Notes: generated by a model from the letters alone, not told the origin. Counted from the first letter of the stretch, positions 21,366 through 32,494 are shown. The stretch is DNA of 64,000 bases from Filobasidium wieringae (GCA_001600055.1 BCIV01000007.1:868001-932000); one strand, 5' to 3'. Numbers and translations are program-made.

Positions 21366-23956
21366 CTAAGCAGCTCGCCCAAAGTTCCTCAATCGACTAA
21401 AGAATCCTTCTTGTCTATCGTCGTGATAGTAGTGGTCTCTTGCATGGCCTTCTCTCGTATCATGACCTCGCTCGTATCCGGATGGAGTCTCGAAAGACAA
21501 TTCATGAGTGTGGTTTCGGTGATGATGCCGATGTTCACGATGAGCATGACCGTCCCCTGAGTGGGTATGATGATGACCACTGCCTGATTCACTACGATGA
21601 TGACGATTGGTAGAACTTCGATGGTGATGACCATGTCCACGATGGTCGCGATGAGGTTCTTCTTGCGGCCCGTAGCCTACTCCCGGCGGCATTCCTAGTG
21701 CTTGATAGGCATACGGATCTTGTTGCATTCCTGGACCATGAGGCATTCCCATGCCCATCTGCATCTCCGGCTGACCCATATGGTATGGATCTACCATATG
21801 ACCCTCACCTGAATCGTGTGGTCCATACCGTTCGTACTCTTTCCTCGCGTTTCTTTCATCCAGCGCTCGTCTCCATCCGCCCAGTATCCCACCTCCCTGC
21901 CTAGGCTGGATCTGCATCATCTGCTGTTCCGCATATAGAGGATTAAGTGGGTCCATACCCATAGCTACCATCCGCTCATGTCGTCGAGCACCAGGGATAT
22001 AAGGTTTCGAATAAACCTCATCCATATGTCTCGGTTCACCATAGACGGGTTGAGCAGCCATGATAAGATCCGGCGCCGGGAAACCGGGATGTTGGTGCTG
22101 CATCTGAGTGGCAGCCATTTTGTGTTGTTTCCGGACCATTCGGGAGTAATACCCTGCCATTGAGTCACGGGAACGGGAAGAGAGGATTCCGAGGATGACG
22201 AGGAGACCGATTATGAGCGCAATGATGACTGCCGCCACTGGTCAGTCAAGCTGTAAGGTCAGCGTGAGTAAAGTGACACTTACTACCTGCAATAGCTCCG
22301 CCTGATAGTTTCTTCCCAACGGGATTGACCAAGACGCCACCCAGACCAGGTTTCGCTGCTAGTCCGATGGACTGTCGCGATCGACCGTCAGTCAGCTGAC
22401 CGCCTCGAATCAAAACTTGTTGAAATACTTACGAGCCCACCTCCCTGAGCGTAATGCAGAACCCTATGTGCATGGATAGATCAGCCTAGCCCGTCATGCT
22501 TAGAACACCTCTATACATACGTGTATACTCCGAGCAAGAAAGGTGTACCCATTACAACCTCTCTCGCCGCGTCCATCCCGCTCCTACCTTCCCAAGCGAC
22601 GATGGCGCCATAACACAACCCCCCTCTCGCCCCTGAAGTGACCAATTGCGTGTCGTTGATTTTATACTGTCCGTTTGGTAAGTATATGGAGAAGGAGAAG
22701 GAGCTGTTACACGGGATCGTCCAGCGATTGGGGAATTGGCGATCGCGCGTTGAAGAGGGGATGTGGGAATAGAGAGCGATCGCGGTTTGTTCGGGAACGG
22801 CTATGTAGGGTGTTGAGGGGTCGACCGTGACCTGTATGAGTCGAACCGATTAGCTGAGATGGGATTATGTATAATGAAGTACGATGGGGACTGACTCGGA
22901 GGTTGTTACCGGAAACATCATTCCCTCTTACAGTAAATCGGTTCATAGTCATAGACCATACGCTTCCACGGCTTCCGACAGGGGTGATCCAGTTCCTACT
23001 CCGCCAGGATTCGCGTAAGTACTACATCGCAGACAGATGTCAAGGCGAAACACTAACCACGATCCAGAATGGGTCCCATCAGGTACAGCTCCCCAATGCA
23101 TCGTGCCTATGGACAAAAGTCCATCTTCCGCGCTTGTAGGCGGAGATATATCTAAGCCGACTGTGAACCCCGTCTGGTCCGCTAATGCAGAGATTATGGA
23201 ATTATTCGGTGTAGCCTACTTGACCCTGAGTCAGCTGTCAAAGTGAAAAGGATGATCGAGAAATGAACAGAGCCTGACCTGATCGATCCCTAAGCCCCAG
23301 AATCCACTGGTATCAGGCGGAAACCCTTTCCTCCCGCCCCAATTCCCCCCGATTTGAGCCCCGGTTTCGTCCACAAACTCATTGACGAGTACGATCCTTC
23401 GCTTGATGGGATCTAATCGGGCGTCTATGAGAGTTTCTGTTACTAGTTCACTCGTTATGTTCAAGAGGTTCGAAGAGACTAGGGGGGTAGCGGGGTAGGT
23501 ATAGGCTAGACCTAGATCTGAGAGGGAAAGGGTGGGTGAGAGGGTGGGCTCGTACCTACAAAGACGGTGTATCTTGTCAGCTCACATTTGGAGATAAGAC
23601 GGGAATGGGATTTACGATAAGACTTACTGGGCTGCATTTTGTACACAGGCTAAGCATTCCGTGCTGGCTACTAAAAGATAATTGACGCTGGTAGCTGCGA
23701 TATCACATACAACCTCAGCCTCTCCGACAGTACTCGATCCCGCGCCTGACTCACATAAACTCAGATCCAATAGCTGAGTGACGAATTCCGTTCCGCTTCC
23801 TCCTACTCCTAGCCGTACTACGTTACTACCACCTGAAGTGGAGTAGATCGGGATGGACGTGTAGCCCGTTCCTAAGCGGGAATCTCGTTGGCGTTTTTCG
23901 ATTGTTGAGCTGGTCGCCATTGAAGGTAAAAGCATAACGAGGAAGAGGAGAAGCAT
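21366..23956 (-). CDS. Type I membrane protein: degenerate aspartic-protease (A1-like) ectodomain with Met/His-rich cytosolic tail
   Basis: Eight exons in phase (23956-23628, 23555-23279, 23215-23058, 22995-22896, 22831-22521, 22463-22433, 22371-22284, 22237-21366) give 721 residues. A signal peptide (MLLLFLVMLLPSMATS) is followed by a possible Kex2 site (EKR). Residues about 30-400 have the layout of a pepsin-like fold (GFWGLGID, GFTVGLDISPP, LLSIGTMHWGAV, TPFLLGVYTVLHYAQGG), but the two DTG/DSG catalytic motifs are not seen: the first region reads TQLLDLSLCE and the second VDPSTPYIAVP, so activity is doubtful. A transmembrane helix (AVIIALIIGLLVILGIL) is at about 434-450. The remaining 270 residues are Met-rich, then His-rich (runs of HHH), ending in an amphipathic FFSRLRNFGR. 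Such membrane-anchored A1-like proteins occur in basidiomycetes; their role is unknown to me. Confidence 0.75.
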
Positions 23957-24768
23957 GTTCGACGATGTAAGGTTTAGATAGAGGTATATCTCTTCGTCTA
24001 CCGAGCGGGATCTAAAGGACCTTCAATATCGACTCCAGAGGTATATGTCAAGGTATTGATGGATGGTCGAGTCGCGGTGACGATCAGCGGGTCAGGTAGG
24101 GTTGCGACGAGAAGAGTTCAAACCTGCCACCAGGTCATGAAACAAGATGAGATGGATGGAAAGGATTGGCAAGTTACAAGACGATCGTGAACAGAGGTTA
24201 TGGCATTTGTTGTTGTCGGCGATTGTATACCTTTGGGTTTTTCGCTTATTCATCGATGATCCGCCTGCGAGCCGGACTCTTCGCTCATAGAAGAAGGGTG
24301 AGTCAATTGTCTCGCATGTCTCGTTCCTCGTGGCCCGCGACTAGTCACGGTCGTATATAGAAGTTTCCATCTGAGAAGAATGCTGTTCCATACATTCCAT
24401 CAGATGTTGAGGTAGTTTCTAGCGTTCAATCATGATGTCTGGTCCTGAAACACTTGTGACGTATTAGTGACAACAATTAGCTTCCGCGATGCGCCCGCTC
24501 GCTCGGCCGTGTTTCAACTTCGGATTCAAGACGACGAGGAACACAAACGTGTGTCACGGTGATAGATCGGGGACTACAAATGTCGCAGTGCGTTCCTTTG
24601 ACCAAGAATGTCAGCTTTATATTCCGCGTCCTCCACCAGAACACCTGACTAGCTATAAAAGGGAGAGTTAAAACGGTTGCAACTGCAAGATGGGGCGCCG
24701 TGTAAAATACTGCCCTAATTCCGGTTTTCACAACCTGTTGACATTCGTACATATATCCTGCACTTAAG
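23957..24768. other. Divergent intergenic region opening the small-gene island
   Basis: 810 bp between the membrane-protein start (minus) and the first island gene (plus). It contains a TATA box at 24654 and a TGACGT (CRE-like) core at 24457. No coding structure recognised. Confidence 0.5.
24654..24660 (+). promoter_or_regulatory. TATA box of island gene 1
   Basis: TATAAAA followed by GGGAG, 115 bp before the ATG at 24769. Confidence 0.6.
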
Positions 24769-25294
24769 ATGGCAAGGTCTAGCAACAACTCGTTTTACGA
24801 AGTGTAAGTGATTTGGATGTACAACGATTTCACTCAAGCATAAGTGAATCTAAACTTTCGTGTTTCTAAGAAACTCATTTTGGTCTGTCGAAGATCCCGC
24901 GGAGCAAAGGGTATCGGTTCAGTCGGATGGTTCAACGATCACATACGTCAGTAGTTCAGGAGCCACGGACGCCAGTGGCGTACCTGTGCGAGCCGATCAT
25001 AAAGCCTGTGCATTCGATGACAAGTCAAAGTTCCTCTATGGCTTCATACTGAACGACGGTCGCACCTGGTTTTTCTTCGTGCCGCGTGGAAAGGGAAAAT
25101 CATTCGAGGAGGAAAGCATGAAATGGCTGGGGAGATATAAAGATGGGAAGGGTGTCTGGGTGGTCATTCAGAGGGATGGCCCTGACGGCAGAGAACAATT
25201 TCCCCCAACTCAAGTGCTCGAGCCTATAGAGTTGCTCAAAAAACTGATTGCTTGTGCAACAGCGCTAGACATTCTTGTTCAACATCCTCGTTGA
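24769..25294 (+). CDS. Island gene 1: small protein of unknown function, array A
   Basis: Not recognised. Exons 24769-24803 and 24871-25294 (GTAAGT donor, phase-2 intron) give 152 residues, without signal peptide or membrane segment. The N-terminal third is Ser-rich; the core from about residue 68 reads as strand-strand-helix twice (KFLYGFILNDGRTWFFFV, helix KSFEEESMKWLGRY, then VWVVIQRDGPDGREQF and helix IELLKKLIACATAL). This layout, the 35-nt first exon and the phase-2 intron recur in the downstream island genes, which suggests a diverged tandem family. A TATA box lies 115 bp upstream. Function cannot be inferred. Confidence 0.6.
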
Positions 25295-26342
25295 TCTGCT
25301 TCACGATTGGCAGGATGTATGGAGGGAACAACAAGCATCGTTGTCCAGCCTGACGTAGCGTATATACAAAACACAAATGACTGAGACGAGTTCGAAGCCC
25401 GGTCGATCGATATGATCACAACTCTACGAAGATCAAACTTCAGAAAGAACTGAGAGTTTGACGACTCGCCCGTGTTTGGTTCAACCCTGAGAATGTATCG
25501 ACTAACATGGCTAACCCTCCCATACGTTGATGGCTGAGGTCACAATCTCAACGCCGATTATGGTTCCACGCTCAGGAGTTACGCTAGAACCCGATTTCGT
25601 GTGATTATTAAGAATCATCGTTGTGAAATTTAGCCTACCCCGACCAGCAGAACTGTTAGCGAATAGTAATTGATTCAGAATCTGATGTCCCAACCATTGA
25701 ACGACTCTGTACTAGATGCTTGTTTCCAGGTTTGGATGATTATCGAACACAGCGATGCAAGCCGTCGCGGTTTGATGAACGTTGCCGGATACTTAGGCTA
25801 TGCCATCCTTCTTGTGTCTGAGATTATGTACGGTTGCAGTGCCAGACATCTCCATCGCTGGCAAGATGACTCCGGATAAGATAGCATAGCTGCGTCAATA
25901 AATGGAGTTTCGTCGTGTACCACGTCACCGCTGCAACACCGCACAGAAGGACCGAAAACTTGTCATACCGAACAAAGTCGAGTATCCGGCATCGAAAACC
26001 TCTTCTACGAGGGTCGATCGGCTTGATATTCTCCAATATCATCGTTTCATTCACTTTGATATCGAAGTTATTCCTGCTCATGACTGCGATCGGTGTGTCG
26101 GTCTGCTTGTGGAACACCCCCAGTCGCGCCACTCGCGAATCGACTCGACCACATTCCGACATGCCGCGACCTTCCTTTGATGAAGACGATAACGCTTGCT
26201 TCGAAATACAGGTATAAGAGAAGTCAAAGACAATGAAGTCAAGCTCGATACTTCCACCTTCCAGACTTCTTATCATGAACCTAGTCTGAACATCGCGTAA
26301 TGTCAGTAGCATCAGTAGACACACGAAGCGAAAACACACAAG
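25295..26342. other. Gap between island genes 1 and 2
   Basis: About 1 kb, AT-richer than the rest of the window. Overlapping open stretches exist on both strands around 25.8-26.3 kb but none has a convincing start, splice structure or the array pattern. Confidence 0.4.
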
Positions 26343-26951
26343 ATGACGATGGTGCTTCTGTTCTGTCCGTGTTGGTTCATTTGCACTCCAAGGGAGCCCT
26401 TTGATTGACTCCTACGTTTTCTGTATCATAGGTCTCGTTTCATGGACAGTATATCCAGCTCAACCCCCGGTACTGTCGTGACCATTCAGCTCTCAATCGG
26501 TCCGCGGAGTTGTATCGCTCTGGTGGATGCGGATGATGATCGTGACCCACGCTGGATTCAAATCGGGGACGAGAGACAGTCCACAGCAAAGATGATACCC
26601 CAGGTACCGCAATCCGAAACGGCGCTCAACTGGTATGTCACCTTGAACAACCTCAAAACCTCTGAAGACCAGGACAAATGGAAGTAGAAGTTTGAGGTAT
26701 ATGACCCTATATATGCCGCCTTTGAAGAAAAGCTGCAAGAGTTTATCGACAAAGTGCATTTCCTTTGCAATCCCCACGACCCTTACAGAACCATTTGTAC
26801 GATTGCGAATGACGGTCAGGGGCATCTTCAATGGGATACTACCTTCCTTTGTAACACCGATTGGAAAGATGCGGTACACAGTTGCCGCATGATACTCGTG
26901 ATGCATGCTGATGCTTTACATAAAGCTATGCTTTACGAAAAGTTATCTTGA
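26343..26951 (+). pseudogene. Island gene 2: array A member interrupted by an in-frame TAG
   Basis: From ATG 26442 the frame encodes 81 residues and stops at TAG 26685-26687, but the same frame continues for 88 further codons to TGA 26949-26951. Read across the stop, the region shows the array A layout: strand-strand (NWYVTLNNLK, then KFEVYD after the stop), helix (YAAFEEKLQEFIDKVHFL), strand-strand (RTICTIANDG, WDTTFLC), helix (DWKDAVHSCRMILVM). An optional first exon 26343-26368 joining at 26432 would again give a phase-2 intron, though its donor is weak. No intron that removes the TAG keeps the frame. Either a nonsense mutation, readthrough, or a sequence error. Confidence 0.5.
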
Positions 26952-27247
26952 TGTCAAATATGCACACAATCTCATGACCTTACATGTTATAACCAGTTTG
27001 CCATCTAAGCTATTTACCTATCACCGATCGATTTGATAAGCTCGTGACCAGCAAAGGGTTTGACAGACAAGCAGCCTGTTGCGGCCTACAAGATACCTCA
27101 GCGTCCTGCAAGCTAATCACGACCGGATCGAACTAGGCCGAGTCTGGACCTGAAACACCGAGGATTATCCATCCAGCGCCACAGTGAGTTAAGAGGCACT
27201 TCCTTTCATTTGCGTATAATCGAACCCATGTGATGTCGTCAAGCACC

Positions 27248-27254
27248 TATAAAG
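27248..27254 (+). promoter_or_regulatory. TATA box of island gene 3
   Basis: TATAAAG, 97 bp before the candidate ATG at 27345. Confidence 0.55.
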
Positions 27255-27344
27255 GGGGACTGATTTCACCCCCAATCGACGTATCGCCGTCTTTGTTTGC
27301 CATGTCAGAAGTCACACGTTGTCACGCGCAGTTTTAACAGAAGC

Positions 27345-27971
27345 ATGTCACAGAGTCACACGTCTATCGTGCAAGCGTCAGGCAGCTAGCATATTGATAG
27401 AGCCTAGCAATATGTCTATCTGTGCGGTACTAGCCTTTCCTCTTTAGGAGTGAGCTTCAATCTGAGCACCCAGGGAACTAACGGGACTCACGGAGCTGAT
27501 AGAACTGGAGCAACTGAGGAAACCAATGGAATCCATGGGAGTAATGGGTCTTTTTCAGGTGATGTCGGAGTTTACCTTGGTAGAACTGAAGACATCATGG
27601 TCTGTTTCGACTTGTTCACTCTACCCATTGATGGTTCTGTTCAAGAGGTCGAACGCTGGAGATTCGTGTTACAAGATGATCAAGTCGAAACGTTCAGTAT
27701 TAAGGCCCAAAGCCTTGCTGATAGACTGCCGGATCTCGTGAATGATCTATCCGATGGAAGCGGCGTTGCGGGCACCCAGTTACTATACAGTGTCTGGCAT
27801 CCTGGCACACCCAACGACAACTGTGTAGCATCAACAAAATGGAGCGGCCCGGTCTCTTTCGCGAACATAAACGATCTGATCAAAGAACTCTTGCTGCCTT
27901 TGGTTGATGAAGTTAAAATCCGTCTGGTCCATAAGGCACTTGGACCGTACCTGTATGGTCTACAAGCTTAA
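27345..27971 (+). CDS. Island gene 3: small protein of unknown function, array A (5' end uncertain)
   Basis: Not recognised. The body is open from 27408 to the stop at 27971 but holds no suitable ATG, so a small upstream exon is needed. Exon 27345-27361 joined to 27434 keeps frame with a phase-2 intron, like its neighbours, and places the ATG 97 bp after a TATA box; the donor (GTCTAT) is poor, so this is tentative. The model gives 184 residues. After a Gly/Asn/Thr-rich N-terminus (TQGTNGTHGADRTGATEE) comes the array layout: strands IMVCFDLFTL and VERWRFVL, helix KAQSLADRLPDLVNDL, strand TQLLYSVWH, helix INDLIKELLLPLVDEV. Confidence 0.5.
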
Positions 27972-28515
27972 GCTAGAAAAATAAATAATATATCACGTAT
28001 AGCAAAGGTGTAAATCATCACGAGAATCAGATTGGTGATCAGGCTTATATCATCTGATGTACTTATCAGCCATTTTGAACCATTCGGGACTGGAGCCGCA
28101 TCTTTGTGGAACTGTAGGACTGAGAAACCTTTGATTCAATCGAAAGCATACCTAGGCCTGATTGGACTTAGTAACGCCCCTCGCCACCTGCCAGACCAGT
28201 AGAATCTCTTATTTTGACTGAAATAAGGTAAACATCGTCCCGTATACTTGGTTCTGAGCGAAGCGACTTAACTTCAATATTCAGTTGGACTGACGAAAGA
28301 GAGTTCCGCTGGGGCGTACAGCTGAAGTTCGTCTCGGCCATGTTTATGCTTCAGCTTCTTTGGGAAGCGGTTCCGCGCGGTTGGGGCGCGTTTCATCCTG
28401 AAACAGATGGCCAATGACGGCGTGATGAAGGCTCTATGACGATATTATCCGCCTTTCCTTTCAACAATCCTTAAATTGAACTATCGCAGCTCACGCCACC
28501 GGTTTCCTGAACCTA

Positions 28516-28522
28516 AATAAAA
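28516..28522 (+). promoter_or_regulatory. TATA-like element of island gene 4
   Basis: AAATAAAAGG, about 92 bp before the ATG at 28608; weaker than the others. Confidence 0.4.
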
Positions 28523-28607
28523 GGCAGCAGGGGAACGAAGGGAATTGAAAGCTTCACCTTTAGTCAAGATGCACAATATCGATCAGCGCTCAAAAGGATA
28601 AATCAAA

Positions 28608-29304
28608 ATGCCTAGACAACGACACGCAAGGACCTTTTCGTACGTGAGACTTCGGAAGACTTCTCGTTCATTTTCATACGTTCAGCTCATATAAGTTCCC
28701 CTTGATACAGACCGGAAAGTACTTACACCGCTCCTATCCGGAGGTCAGACGAGATCGACTGGGAAGAGTTTTGCAAAGATCCCTCTTCATTGACAAAAGC
28801 CAGCTCTTCTAGACTTTCTTCAGAGGATCAGAGGATTCACGGTACAGTCAATTATACCTGACTAGCCGTGACAGTGATGCACCGACATCCTATACGTGTC
28901 TTGCAGCCTCGCAGGCGAAGCACTACAAAAAGTTCGCAGAGGAGGAACGAATTTATCGGTGGTCTGTAGAGGTTGATGGGCAGGGGATCCATCACCTGGC
29001 TTCTTCTGGTGGATGTTTCTCAACTAAGACATTCATGGAGAAGTTGGAAGCATTTTCAAACTATCTTGCAGGGAGAAAGGGAGGCCAGACAATCTCGATT
29101 GAAGTATGTGCGGAGAAATGCACGGAAATAGCTCAATCGAACATTGAGCTATTCCAGACGAGTAAAGCTATTCCGTTCAGTATCGCTGGTAAATTAGCGA
29201 CACCGGTTCTAGAGGTCGACGAGGCTGTTTGTAGATATTTGAAACCGCATGCTAAGATCTTCAGCCGATTCTATGACCGAATCGGGCAAAGCGTCGATGT
29301 GTAG
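28608..29304 (+). CDS. Island gene 4: small protein of unknown function, array A
   Basis: Not recognised. Three exons, 28608-28639, 28711-28841, 28907-29304, give 186 residues; the first intron is phase 2 with a GTACGT donor, as in the other members, and a second phase-1 intron is specific to this gene. The N-terminus is Arg/Ser-rich (MPRQRHARTF). The core has strand RWSVEVDGQG, helix TFMEKLEAFSNYLAG, strand QTISIEVCAE and a C-terminal helix around VDEAVCRYLKPHAKIF. It is the least regular fit to the strand-strand-helix pattern, because an extra strand-like segment (AIPFSIAGKL) precedes the last helix. No signal peptide or known domain. Confidence 0.6.
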
Positions 29305-29824
29305 ACTCTGTCTGCATAGCTCATTGACTACGCGAAATTGTTTGATGGTGGTACGAATCCCGGTAGAGGGGTATCCTTGCAATATGCTGAACATGAAATT
29401 CTTATTTGGGTATCATATTCAGTCCCCTCGCTTCGATTAGCAGCGAATTAATCAAAGCCGCACTATGTACGCTCATCTGATAGCCTATCTTTCGGAATGT
29501 GTTTTCGAGCCTTTTTCGCCGCCTCCTCGCCAATGTTTCAAACTCCATGTCGCAGTTCTGTAGCCAAATTGGATCCATAGACCTATCTTCGATATCGTAA
29601 TCTGTCTTACTCAGCCCGCTATCCTATGCGGGTTTGATTTGAAGTTGCCCCAAGAATATGCCACGCGAGCACCCTGCTGCATGACCTCGGTACTGACTCC
29701 TCGTGTAGTTATATCCCAAATCTTTTTGCTACAAGGGAGGGATATGGATGGTTGTTATGATCGACTACTTACGCGCGAGTCCAAACACCTGCTGCGACCA
29801 ACAGATTCTATCGATTCGTTTTGG

Positions 29825-29831
29825 TATAAAA
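29825..29831 (+). promoter_or_regulatory. Orphan TATA box
   Basis: TATAAAA followed by GAGAG, as at gene 1, but with no array-type gene in the following 300 bp. Confidence 0.35.
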
Positions 29832-30330
29832 GAGAGCGATTCATAACTGTAGTTGAGTACTCTTGGCTTCACTCGTGTCAGGTATATTATTGGTACAATC
29901 GATAAAAACGGCAGATCGCCAGGATCCTTCTCTCAAAAAGACTCGGCTATCAGTGGATGCCGGATGCCTTGAGCAGCTGCCTATGGGCTGTACAACGATC
30001 TATTACGACGCCCAAAGGACGTTCTTGGCCAAAAGGCTCGTTACCTTGTGACGTGACTCTTCATGGCCAATAGCACGCTTCCTTAGCTTCCTTTTAGCAT
30101 TATTGTCAAAGGTATCCCTCAGCACGTCAATAGTCTGTGGCGATTGCATAGGAAGCCACATCTCACACGTGATCTCCAGAAGACCGATGTTCTCGTGACG
30201 CGTAAACCTCCTTTGCTGCCGTTAGCGTTTCAGTTGGCTGTCGCGTCATCGAACGATCACCTTTCATGCACCTCGTTATGATGGAAGAACCGTGATTGCA
30301 CCATTGCACACCAACGAGTTCAAATATCAG

Positions 30331-30338
30331 TATATAAG
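30331..30338 (+). promoter_or_regulatory. TATA box of island gene 5
   Basis: TATATAAGG, 119 bp before the ATG at 30450. Confidence 0.55.
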
Positions 30339-30449
30339 GATGCATGCGTGTATGCGTGTTCTGTGGTCTAAGTATCTATCCTCCATCTTTACCGACATCG
30401 CTAACTCTCGATTCAGCTCAAGATACTATACACAACTGACGGTAATACT

Positions 30450-31086
30450 ATGCCTTTCAAGAGATCCTCTAGTCCCAGTCGTCTCAGCGCCAGCTCGAAT
30501 AGGTACGTATGATTGGTCTATAGTACAAGATGTCCGTTCGTTTACTCTTGGGTTTGACAGGCCGACCAAACGCTCGAGAACGTCTGGTTCCTTCGATGCA
30601 TCCAAAGGTACAGACGGCTCTACATTCGAGTCACAAGGAGATCTCACGATCTCATCGGTCAGATCTCATGACGGAGGATCATCCCTTACAGCCCAGTTCA
30701 AATTGATGATATGGACTCGTCTGGACTCTCAATGGACCCAAGATCAGTATTTTACGTTGTTATCGAAATCCAAAAACGAGCATGGCCAGCAGGAAGCACT
30801 CAAGGTGGACGCCGAATGGTTGCGGAAAACTCATGAGCAGGTTGAAAGTCACTGCAGGTCGCTGCAGGACTACACCGAGCTTGAACCAGATACAAACCTC
30901 AGCCCTCCTGCAATGGGATGGTTGAAAATTGTTTTATTTCACGAAAACCGCCGGAGCCTTGTGATGGAGTGCCGCCATCTGATCGAAACTGTTCAAGGTC
31001 TGGAGAAACTGCTACAGAAACTGGGTCTTGAGAAGTCTACGTCCATGGAAGTGGAGTTACACACACCCATAGGTTATATCTATTGA
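30450..31086 (+). CDS. Island gene 5: small protein of unknown function, array A
   Basis: Not recognised. Exons 30450-30502 (53 nt) and 30561-31086, phase-2 intron with GTACGT donor, give 192 residues. The N-terminal 55 residues are Ser/Arg-rich with a basic patch (RPTKRSRTSG) that could be a nuclear signal. The core fits the array layout well: strands FKLMIWTRLD and QYFTLL, helix DAEWLRKTHEQVESHCRSL, strands WLKIVLFHEN and SLVMEC, helix TVQGLEKLLQKLGLE. No signal peptide, no membrane span. The exon-1 length matches that of gene 6 exactly. Confidence 0.65.
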
Positions 31087-31605
31087 TTATACGATTGCTA
31101 ATTGTGATCGAGGACTGTTCACAGCTACCTTTGTATTCGAGTCTTCTTCCTATTGCATCCCATACTCTGGGGGTTTCCGCGTGAATCGACATGCTCATAT
31201 AAGATGGGCTGTTTACTCCTCTTTTAGTTATCCATAATCATTTTTGTAAACGTGTCATTCGATGAAGGTGTAGGGCTAGTCTAAAGATCTCAGGGCTGTA
31301 ATAGTGCAAGCCAGCCAGAATTGCTAGCGGGTTTATGAAGCAGTTGGGGCCGTCGTTATACGTGTAGTCCCTCGCAGAAGCCGACATATCCCTTCTTACA
31401 TAATCTTGAAGACTGACCAGCCATAGATCTCAGCATCGCAGTCATCATGACGTCAAGAAGTGATGATTCGGTAAGCGCTACGTTATATGTTCTCCTGTAA
31501 GAACCTGAGGTTGTTCTGTTCAATATATAAATACACGGACGCGCGTTTGGCGGGATCGCACACAGCGTTCTGCATTCTGCTGAATCGCTCTGTATTCTTT
31601 CAACC
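31087..31605. other. Gap between island genes 5 and 6, with a CRE palindrome
   Basis: About 520 bp holding the gene 6 promoter: a perfect TGACGTCA palindrome at 31448-31455 and a TATA box at 31524. Confidence 0.5.
31524..31532 (+). promoter_or_regulatory. TATA box of island gene 6
   Basis: TATATAAAT, 82 bp before the ATG at 31606. Confidence 0.55.
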
Positions 31606-32172
31606 ATGGATCTTCCTCACTACGACAATTCTAACGTATCAAATAGTCTGACTTCATGGTATGTATCCCAAAGATCTATCGTAAAACACGATCTCCTGAT
31701 TGCTTCCGAGACAAGTTGTGCCCAGGATGGTCAAACTGGAGATAGATGCAGCATATCCGACACAGTCTCTGCGTCGAATTTTCCTTCCTCAGGAGATCGT
31801 TCGTTACCAACGTCAAGTCGCCTGTTTCGAGTTGTGATCCGTAGTATCAGAACCGGGGGAGGCGGAGATAAGCTGGTAGTCAACCAGTCTCACGAAGTCT
31901 TGTTGAGCGGCGAGGATTGGACATTGGCTTACGAAGCGTTATCCGAGCATTGTCGAAAGCTTCCAGGTTATTTCGAAGTAAGAAACAAATCAGTTCCTGA
32001 AGATAAGCGTATACTGGTGAACTTGAAGGATAATGGCGTAACCCACACTCTGGCGGATTATATCGAGGACAAGACATTGATGCTTGGCTTGCAGAGCATA
32101 CTCGAAGGTCTGGGTTGCACGGCGTCGGAAAGCACATGCTCCCCAGAAAACTTCTTGAAGGGAAGCGGATGA
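31606..32172 (+). CDS. Island gene 6: small protein of unknown function, array A
   Basis: Not recognised. The region is open from ATG to stop as one 188-residue frame. By analogy with its neighbours I favour a phase-2 intron 31659-31751 (GTATGT...ATGCAG, 93 nt), leaving a 53-nt first exon and a 157-residue product; because 93 is a multiple of three and the intron has no stop, retention would also give a protein. Array layout: strands FRVVIRSIR and LVVNQSHEVLL, helix WTLAYEALSEHCRKL, strands RILVNLKDNG and THTLADYI, helix LMLGLQSILEGLG. The N-terminus is Ser/Asn-rich. No signal peptide. Confidence 0.62.
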   Translation: MDLPHYDNSNVSNSLTSWYVSQRSIVKHDLLIASETSCAQDGQTGDRCSISDTVSASNFPSSGDRSLPTSSRLFRVVIRSIRTGGGGDKLVVNQSHEVLLSGEDWTLAYEALSEHCRKLPGYFEVRNKSVPEDKRILVNLKDNGVTHTLADYIEDKTLMLGLQSILEGLGCTASESTCSPENFLKGSG

Positions 32173-32357
32173 GCGGAAGCGTAGTTGGGACTTCTGGAGA
32201 AGCCAGCTGTGTAGCTGTTGACGATGTCTCAGTAAGATTATGCTAGAATATCACTGATTGCCAAGATGAGAGTCTGGTAGCAGCGAGCGACCAACTTGCG
32301 CCGCCAGCTTGGGACCGTCAGCATGTGAAGGCTGGCCCTTCAGTCTCTCTGTAGCCT

Positions 32358-32441
32358 CTTGCAACAACCCATGACGTAGATAGATGTTTTCCTTTGAGCC
32401 GCTTGCAGCAATCTATGACGTCGATAAATACTTTCCTTTGA
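32358..32441 (+). repeat. Direct duplication of a 40-bp element containing TGACGT
   Basis: Units 32358-32397 and 32402-32441 match at 33 of 40 positions, each with a TGACGT core and a TTTCCTTTGA end. They lie 54-137 bp before the TATA box of island gene 7, so they are candidate upstream activating elements. Confidence 0.75.
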
Positions 32442-32494
32442 TCAACGCATCCGTTTCGAGAACCGTGAGTCGTCGCCTCTAACCCATAAAAGCG

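Larger units (their letters stand above)
29305..30449. other. Gap between island genes 4 and 5
   Basis: 1.1 kb with no gene I can support. It does contain an isolated TATAAAA at 29825-29831, which may mark a lost or unrecognised array member, and the promoter of gene 5. Confidence 0.4.

Noticed and set aside
24166..24360. Possible small gene before island gene 1
   Set aside because: No true ATG in the right place, odd composition, no relation to the array pattern; treated as promoter DNA.
25824..26276. Minus-strand open stretch of about 150 codons between island genes 1 and 2
   Set aside because: Plus-strand frames over the same bases are open too, there is no domain, no array-type intron and no promoter element; probably chance.
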